A stretch of DNA of 64,000 bases from Candidatus Enterococcus testudinis. GTDB lineage: Bacteria; Bacillota; Bacilli; Lactobacillales; Enterococcaceae. The translations under genes were made by a program, and so were the position numbers. Positions 59,199 through 64,000 of the stretch are shown here, piece after piece. Position 1 is the first letter of the stretch, and every line of letters begins with the position of its first letter. The notes beneath the pieces were generated by a model. That model was not told the origin of the DNA. It ran no database searches and saw only the letters and a program-made list of their open reading frames with translations. Location of the stretch: the NCBI RefSeq assembly GCF_002140915.1, contig NZ_NGKU01000001.1, positions 1,208,627 to 1,272,626 on the forward strand. Direction: 5' to 3'.

Positions 59199-61211
59199 TC
59201 AACTCCTGACCTCACTTACAGAATGAGGGATTTGAATTTTAATCGTTGTTCCTATTTTTTCATCCGATGAAATCATCAAATTACCTTTGGCTGTTTCTAT
59301 ATCACGAACAACCGAAAGTAGTCCGTGATGATTTTCGGAGAATTCTATTTCTTTCAGCTGACTTTTGTCAAAGCCTATTCCATTATCATAAATCGTGGCT
59401 ATGATATGGAAATAGGTTTGCTTGATGCTTAGTTGAATACGGGAAGCATTTGCGTGCCGACAGGCATTTGTTAAGACTTCTTGGATACTGCGGAAAAGAA
59501 TAAACTTCAGCTGGTTTTCAATATAAATATTCTGAGGACAGTCAAACTCAATTGGAAAATGTAAGTGCGTTTTTGATAGTTTCCTACATAATTGGGATAA
59601 ATTGTCTTCAATCGGGATATCTAATAAAGTGCTAGGATATAGAAAGAAAATCTTTTCTCGTAGCACTGATGCAAGGTCAGAAAAACCTTCAATCAACAAG
59701 TTTTTGTATTGATTGTCTTCCGTTTGAATAACTTCGGCAATTTTTTTCAGTGCAAAAATATTTTGTAGAATGTCATCGTGTATATAATTTGTCACATCAG
59801 AGTATAAGATCTCAGTTGTAGTTTTAGTATAGTGCCTACTTTGATTTTTCATTTTATGTAAATCATTTAATGTTGAAAGATCGTACATAGTTGACCCCAA
59901 ATCACTTACAGTCAAATTAAGCTGAATAATAGACAGCAAAGATTTCGCTTCATTGTCTGAAAGTTTGCCAGTGCCTCTATTGTATATGAAGGCAACTGAG
60001 TAATCAGCGTCATTATCCAGATACAATTTAAAAAATTCTTTTTGGTTAAAAAAGTAAGTTGGCAATTCAGAAGTCATCTCATGAAATTGTTTTGTATTCA
60101 TTGAGATATTCTTTAATGTTCCTGCGTTTCCTAAAATAGAATACTGACTGTCTTTATATCTAAAAAGCAAAAAGTCATTGCAATAAAATCTATTCAGTAT
60201 GACTTCGTTGAGCATATTCTTGGCAATTTCATTAAATTCGGTATAACTAAGCTCTCTGTATAGATTATCTCGCTCTAACTGGAATTCATCGTGGAGTGAT
60301 TGAATCTTTCGTTGGTTGCATCGTTTGATGTAAGCACCAATCTCATAATAACTATAGCTGGTAACCAGAAGAATGATGCATAGATCAATGATTGTCAGAA
60401 TGTTTCCTTGTAATACAAGGTTGATCAATAGTAAAGAGATACTTATAGCCAGAATCGCTAAAGAAGAATGGAGAAGGATTTCACGAAAGTTGAATGATAT
60501 TTGGTTTCTTTTTATAAGGGTATACATAATAGAAATGGGGAAAAACACCATAAAATAAAGCGATGTGTTTAAAAGGTAATTTGGCAAAACGCGTGCAAAT
60601 AAGCCGTAGAACAAAATAAAAGGAAAAAAAGAGAAGCAAAACCCAGATAAAATGATTTTTTGTTCACGCAGCATTCGAATATTAAAAAAATATCTTTCTT
60701 TCCAAAAAGCATATATACAAGTAATCAAAGTAATAAGTAAATTACTTAATGACAAAAGGTACATCAAACTTGATTCAATTCTGGCTACAATCATTGATAA
60801 AATACACATCATGATTATTAAAATAATAGCATTTCGTTTTGTTTTTATGATGAAATCAGATTTTCTAAAAAGGGAAAATTTGAAATAAAAGCTTAAAAAT
60901 AAAATGTTACCAATAGAAAATAAAATGTTTTGAATCACTCTTATATAAACTATATTTTCTTCAAGATATTCAAGAGAGTCAATTTGCATATATGTAGAAA
61001 TTGAGAACAATATCAGAAAAAAGTAAACACTTGTTTTTTTATCAACTGTTTCAATCAGAGTGAATATGGCGATCAAACAAAAAGAAATGATTAAAGGTAA
61101 TAAAAGAAGAAAAGTACCATTTTCTAGTAAATTATGACTAATTATTTCTCTCAAATAAAAAAAGACGCTTATGATCAGCGTGAATATGAGCAGTCGATAT
61201 TTAAAAATCAA
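59199..61211 (-). CDS. comP: ComP-like multi-pass sensor histidine kinase
   Basis: 670 aa. Residues 1 to about 300 are hydrophobic with some nine or ten membrane helices, the sensor part. A cytoplasmic linker (about 300-470) follows, then HisKA_3 with His478 (YIHDDILQNIFALKK) and HATPase boxes EVLTNACRHANAS (578-590) and DNGIGFD (609-615). Architecture as in ComP of Bacillus (about 770 aa), somewhat shorter. TTG start at 61211 with AAAGGA 9 nt upstream; its start overlaps the end of comQ. It should bind the external modified ComX peptide. Confidence 0.85.
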   Translation of the reverse strand: MIFKYRLLIFTLIISVFFYLREIISHNLLENGTFLLLLPLIISFCLIAIFTLIETVDKKTSVYFFLILFSISTYMQIDSLEYLEENIVYIRVIQNILFSIGNILFLSFYFKFSLFRKSDFIIKTKRNAIILIIMMCILSMIVARIESSLMYLLSLSNLLITLITCIYAFWKERYFFNIRMLREQKIILSGFCFSFFPFILFYGLFARVLPNYLLNTSLYFMVFFPISIMYTLIKRNQISFNFREILLHSSLAILAISISLLLINLVLQGNILTIIDLCIILLVTSYSYYEIGAYIKRCNQRKIQSLHDEFQLERDNLYRELSYTEFNEIAKNMLNEVILNRFYCNDFLLFRYKDSQYSILGNAGTLKNISMNTKQFHEMTSELPTYFFNQKEFFKLYLDNDADYSVAFIYNRGTGKLSDNEAKSLLSIIQLNLTVSDLGSTMYDLSTLNDLHKMKNQSRHYTKTTTEILYSDVTNYIHDDILQNIFALKKIAEVIQTEDNQYKNLLIEGFSDLASVLREKIFFLYPSTLLDIPIEDNLSQLCRKLSKTHLHFPIEFDCPQNIYIENQLKFILFRSIQEVLTNACRHANASRIQLSIKQTYFHIIATIYDNGIGFDKSQLKEIEFSENHHGLLSVVRDIETAKGNLMISSDEKIGTTIKIQIPHSVSEVRS

Positions 61212-62112
61212 AGAATCGAATCCTTTCTAAGTATGTTATGAATGGTACTCTTTGCTCTTTGGATAACATAGTTTTTAAATGCTTCTCGAATTGCTGCTTT
61301 TCTTCGTCAATAATTTGTATACAAAAATCGAAGGCGCCACTTTCAAAAAATATTTGCTGTAGTAGTTTGTTTTCGGACTTTTCCAAAAGATTCTCTGTGG
61401 CTTTTATAGAGTCAAGAGAATTGTTATTAGTGATGCTGTTTAAAAGAATATAAGGTAAAGAATTATGTTTCCATTCTATTGCATTATCGGAAAAAATATC
61501 ATATAAATCATTTTTGATTTGAGAAACAGTGCCTATGTTAGAAGCAATCTTTCTCCAATCATTGTTGTCTGGATATAAAAGAGAAAAATAGAAAATAAAA
61601 ACAAAGGTAGATTTGCCAATGATTTTATCAAAGTAATCATCTACTGTTGTGATAATATTTCTTTCTTGATAATAATGATCATAAAATTGAGAAGACAATG
61701 CTTGTTGTAACGTATCAAAAGGAATGATGTCATTATCTGATAGTAAATAAAAGCTTTGAATTAAGAGTTCCATTGATAAAATTTGGCATGTTTCAGAACG
61801 TAAGCTTCCTTTTAAAGGCCCATCGGAATCAATGACATCATCAAATATTCTGATTGCGAGACCAAACATTTCTAAGGCTAAGAGAATTGAATCTTTAATT
61901 GGTTCTTCGGAATCTGAGGAAGCCTCATAGATTACTTTGAATAGTTTACCCCACGAAAATTTTTGTAATCGGTTGCAAAAAGATAACTGTTCAAGTAAAT
62001 CTATATCGAATTTGTCGTTGTACCGCTGGATGATCTCATTTTGCTTTAGCAAGTTATAAATATGTTGGACAAGCCCATCATTTTCATTGGGATTTGTGAT
62101 ATTTTCTGTCAT
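61201..62112 (-). CDS. comQ: ComQ-like isoprenyl transferase
   Basis: 303 aa helical polyprenyl-synthase fold. First Asp-rich motif DDVID at 91-95 and second motif NDLYD at 201-205 (SQIKNDLYDIF) are both intact, the pattern of ComQ. Unlike IspA in this window it lacks the GGKRxRP segment, so it is not a chain-elongating synthase but suits a peptide Trp prenyltransferase. It would attach geranyl or farnesyl to the ComX Trp. RBS AAGGAG before the ATG. Divergent from the ComX gene, overlapping comP by 11 nt. Confidence 0.85.
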   Translation of the reverse strand: MTENITNPNENDGLVQHIYNLLKQNEIIQRYNDKFDIDLLEQLSFCNRLQKFSWGKLFKVIYEASSDSEEPIKDSILLALEMFGLAIRIFDDVIDSDGPLKGSLRSETCQILSMELLIQSFYLLSDNDIIPFDTLQQALSSQFYDHYYQERNIITTVDDYFDKIIGKSTFVFIFYFSLLYPDNNDWRKIASNIGTVSQIKNDLYDIFSDNAIEWKHNSLPYILLNSITNNNSLDSIKATENLLEKSENKLLQQIFFESGAFDFCIQIIDEEKQQFEKHLKTMLSKEQRVPFITYLERIRFFDF

Positions 62113-62180
62113 TCATTCTCTCCTTTTGTGATTTTAAATACAGTATGCAAGTCTAAAATTGCACAATGTACCTATATACT

Positions 62181-62203
62181 CTACAAATTGTAGGAATTAT
62201 AAT
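62181..62203 (+). promoter_or_regulatory. comX promoter with CTACAA-A-TTGTAG palindrome
   Basis: CTACAAATTGTAG (62181-62193) is a perfect 13-bp inverted repeat five bases upstream of TATAAT (62198-62203), and replaces a recognisable -35. This is where an activator dimer would sit, so it is a candidate ComA site. The same 62113-62231 interval must also hold the comQ promoter. Confidence 0.5.
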
Positions 62204-62231
62204 AATTATATCAAATAAAGAGGTGATTTCA

Positions 62232-62402
62232 ATGAAAAACGAAGAAAAATGGATGAAATTTAGAACTGAGTTTATCGAGAATCAAAAAAGTAAGATCACT
62301 CTTCAACAAGTTTCACCAAAGGTTGAATATTTATCTGTAGCTGGAAGCAATAGCTTTAATATTTATGGAAAATCAATATCAAGAAATACATGGCCGAGAT
62401 AA
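62232..62402 (+). CDS. comX: ComX-like prepheromone
   Basis: 56 aa. Starts MKNEEKWMKFRTEF and ends ISRNTWPR, with Trp54 third from the C-terminus, the position of the prenylated Trp in Bacillus subtilis 168 ComX (QWGD-type end). No Cys and no signal peptide, as in ComX. AGAGGTGAT (62219-62227) precedes ATG 62232; an upstream in-frame extension has no ribosome site. Next to a ComQ-like gene the assignment is strong, though ComX sequences are too variable for family matching. Mature pheromone would be a short C-terminal fragment containing Trp54. Confidence 0.75.
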   Translation: MKNEEKWMKFRTEFIENQKSKITLQQVSPKVEYLSVAGSNSFNIYGKSISRNTWPR

Positions 62403-62549
62403 AAATGCGATATCTTTGAATGGTTCAATGGTTATTAAGTTTAAATAGGAATAGGTATTAATGCACCAATATGTTTAACTCTTGTACTGTTTATAAATAG
62501 AGGAGTCATGTCAACAATTTATTGTCAAATGAGAGGAGGCGGAAATATG
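62403..62549. other. Intergenic stretch after comX
   Basis: AT-rich, no convincing ORF or hairpin. It runs into GAGGAGGCGG (62532-62541), the probable ribosome site of the decayed transposase that follows. Confidence 0.5.
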
Positions 62550-62552
62550 GAT

Positions 62553-62898
62553 AGCATTTAGGTAAATGTCCCAAAAATAGAAGTCCAAGTACTTATACAA
62601 CGTCAAGATGTAAAGGCACTCGGATTTATTTGAACAGGGCTATCCGTGATTACTCGAGCGGTATCGGTATTTCTTCGATTCGAGTGTATTTTCACACCAG
62701 CAGGCTTTCAAAATCGTCTTCGTTCAGAACTACAACAAAAGTTCCGAATGGTTAGCGATCATTTTTTCTGACATGACTTTGTTTTCTAAAGGCATTGTTA
62801 AAATCTATGGAGACCGATGTGATATCGAAGTGTTTTTCAAAGCTAACAATTATCTTTTGAACTTGTCGAAAGAAGACCACAGCCGTAACTACAACTGA
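62553..62898 (+). pseudogene. Decayed IS4-type transposase remnant
   Basis: An ATG at 62553 opens a frame (MDSI, stop, VNVPKIEVQVLIQR) broken by several stops. In another frame (62719-62898) the C-terminal DDE part is readable: YNKSSEWLAIIFSD then IVKIYGDRCDIEVFFKANNYLL. The YGxRxxIEVFFK pattern with its catalytic Glu is typical of IS4-group transposases. Multiple frameshifts and deletions; inactive. It lies between comX and the bacteriocin-like gene. 62899-63097 has no gene. Confidence 0.75.
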
Positions 62899-62999
62899 TT
62901 TAGTTATAATATTGAGCTAGTAGGATAAAACAAATTCTACTTGATTTTACTGATAAAAATTCTAGTCGAATGGAATAAATAATAGAATGTCAGTTGATT

Positions 63000-63008
63000 A
63001 AATTGTAG
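63000..63008 (+). promoter_or_regulatory. AAATTGTAG half-site upstream of the Cys-rich peptide gene
   Basis: Identical over nine bases to the right half of the comX palindrome (62185-62193), located 90 nt before the start of the candidate bacteriocin. The left half does not match. Candidate ComA-like half-site; nine bases can recur by chance in AT-rich DNA. Confidence 0.3.
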
Positions 63009-63097
63009 ATTGCTTGCCTAAATATATGAATGCTTATTTGCTGGATTTGGTGTGCGAACTTGAGCTAAAAAATTGATAAATCGAAAGGACGATTATA

Positions 63098-63868
63098 ATG
63101 GAAATTAAAAACTGTATTACTTCGTTAAAGAAACAAGTTGCTTTAATCATAATAATTGCAATTATGATTAATATCTTATCACCTGGGACAGTTGTGAATG
63201 CACATGAAAAAAGCCCTTTGAATATTCAGGAGACACAAAATATTGAACAGATGCTTGTTTTAGACGAATCTATGATTGAGCTTAGTGATATGAAGTCAGC
63301 AAATATTCAAAGCGTATTTTCAATGGATTTAGAACAAGGCAATTTTACCATACAAGTTGCACATGAAAATTTAGATATAGATAATTTAGCAGCACATGAA
63401 TTGAAAGATGATGATAACGAATTTATTAGTGTAGTCATTCCAATTATTGGCGAAGGGTATAACCAACTTAGTAACCTTACTATCATTTATGATTTGAATT
63501 TAAATGTTCTTTCTTATCAAGAAACTACCTTAACTGAATCTATTAATGGGACATTTCAATTTACTTCTTATATAGACGGCCAAAGAGTTAGAAACGAAAT
63601 TACAGAACTTGAGTTTGTATCTAATGAAGTCTTTGAAGAGAGTTTAGAAGCACTTCGAACGGCATTCAATAACCCTAATTCGAGAAATGCTGCATGTCTT
63701 GCGACAGTATTAGGAATTGGCACATTTGCTGCAACAGCACTTTATATTATGTGTGCAGGTTCTTGTGCTTCGGTTGTATTGGTTAAAGTTTGTGTTGCGT
63801 GTATTGCTGGTACAGTCGCATTAGCTGGTACATCGACTGCGGCTGTAGTAGGTTGCTTTGGTTTATAA
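63098..63868 (+). CDS. Secreted protein with C-terminal six-Cys hydrophobic domain (candidate bacteriocin)
   Basis: 256 aa. A signal peptide (about 1-35: KK, hydrophobic core ALIIIIAIMINIL, cleavage near VNA-HE). An acidic, beta-prone middle domain (about 36-195). The C-terminal 57-60 residues are Ala/Gly/Val-rich with Cys200, 219, 223, 232, 235 and 253, ending VVGCFGL. A precursor with a large leader and a compact Cys-rich end recalls halocin C8-like bacteriocins, which are cut from the C-terminus of a protein whose N-terminal part gives immunity. That likeness is from architecture only. RBS AAAGGA (63084-63089). Confidence 0.6.
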   Translation: MEIKNCITSLKKQVALIIIIAIMINILSPGTVVNAHEKSPLNIQETQNIEQMLVLDESMIELSDMKSANIQSVFSMDLEQGNFTIQVAHENLDIDNLAAHELKDDDNEFISVVIPIIGEGYNQLSNLTIIYDLNLNVLSYQETTLTESINGTFQFTSYIDGQRVRNEITELEFVSNEVFEESLEALRTAFNNPNSRNAACLATVLGIGTFAATALYIMCAGSCASVVLVKVCVACIAGTVALAGTSTAAVVGCFGL

Positions 63869-63870
63869 GA

Positions 63871-64000
63871 ATGATAAAATCAAAATTCCATCATAAAGAA
63901 GAGGCTTTAAAGAAAGTAATTGAAAAATATGGAATTTCTGAAGAGGACTTAAAGCAGTTAGAAAATCGTGATTTTTTAACTGATGGTATTATTATTATAT
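63871..64000 (+). CDS. Unknown protein, 3' end outside window
   Basis: Open from ATG 63871, two bases after the preceding stop, to the window end: 43 residues, MIKSKFHHKEEALKKVIEKYG then SEEDLKQLENRDFLTDGIIII. Charged helical N-terminus; nothing recognised. Its tight spacing suggests cotranscription with the candidate bacteriocin, so an immunity, processing or export role is possible but unsupported. Confidence 0.55.
   Translation, partial: MIKSKFHHKEEALKKVIEKYGISEEDLKQLENRDFLTDGIIII

Noticed and set aside
61201..62112. The ComQ-like gene as a second farnesyl/heptaprenyl diphosphate synthase
   Set aside because: It lacks the GGKRxRP IPP-binding segment seen in IspA of the same window and sits with a kinase, regulator and Trp-ended peptide gene.
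62166..62231. N-terminal extension of the ComX-like peptide (hydrophobic MYLYTLQIVGIIIII)
   Set aside because: It would look like a signal peptide, but its start has no ribosome site and it overlaps the promoter, whereas ATG 62232 has AGAGGTGAT at good spacing.

Overview
The window reads as the chromosome of a lactic Gram-positive, most likely Enterococcus (perhaps the E. casseliflavus/gallinarum side, though species is a guess). Evidence: strong AGGAGG ribosome sites, the order pepQ<>ccpA-pbp-tyrS, the block hprK-lgt-gpsA-galU, a liaXYZ operon, a pst operon with two PstB ATPases, and mannose, beta-glucoside and CcpA/HprK carbon control. No rRNA, tRNA, CRISPR array, complete insertion sequence or replication origin was seen.

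Layout. 1-3787: mannose-family PTS operon (IIB, IIAB, IIC, IID, ManO). 3862-5753: small stress membrane protein and an ECF sigma/anti-sigma pair. 5883-15418: housekeeping run (M24 peptidase, Asp23, nusB, folD, xseAB, ispA, tlyA, argR, recN, hydrolase). 15464-15944: intergenic stretch containing two facing Tn5/Nextera mosaic ends between identical 95-bp repeats, almost certainly an assembly artefact. 15945-21003: pstS-C-A-B-B-phoU. 21233-23511: liaXYZ. 23559-39733: pepF, hprK-lgt-gpsA-galU, DUF948/YtxH, pepQ, ccpA, class A PBP, tyrS, a frameshifted AEC transporter, nfo. 39800-51004: azoreductase, a BceRS-BceAB-like peptide-antibiotic detoxification module, a BcrAB-like ABC pair, YneF and a heterodimeric LmrCD/EfrCD-like exporter. 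51088-58330: beta-glucoside locus (RNA antiterminator site, LicT, BglP, RpiR, GH4 and GH1 phospho-glucosidases).

58615-64000 is a visibly AT-richer accessory segment. It holds a complete candidate ComQXPA quorum-sensing system: a LuxR-type response regulator (ComA), a multi-pass histidine kinase (ComP), an isoprenyl-transferase-like protein (ComQ) with both Asp-rich motifs, and, divergently oriented, a 56-residue ComX-like prepheromone with Trp third from the C-terminus. In Bacillus the four genes are collinear; here comX is flipped out. Downstream, past the remains of an IS4-type transposase, is a secreted 256-residue protein ending in a hydrophobic six-cysteine domain that looks like a bacteriocin or toxin, followed by an ORF cut by the window edge. 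The most economical reading is an isoprenylated-peptide quorum circuit controlling a bacteriocin-like product in an Enterococcus, which I do not recall being described.

Carbon control is linked across the window: HprK phosphorylates HPr, CcpA sits at 32805 with its own cre-like promoter, and the beta-glucoside locus carries a cre-like site, an RNA antiterminator and an RpiR regulator.
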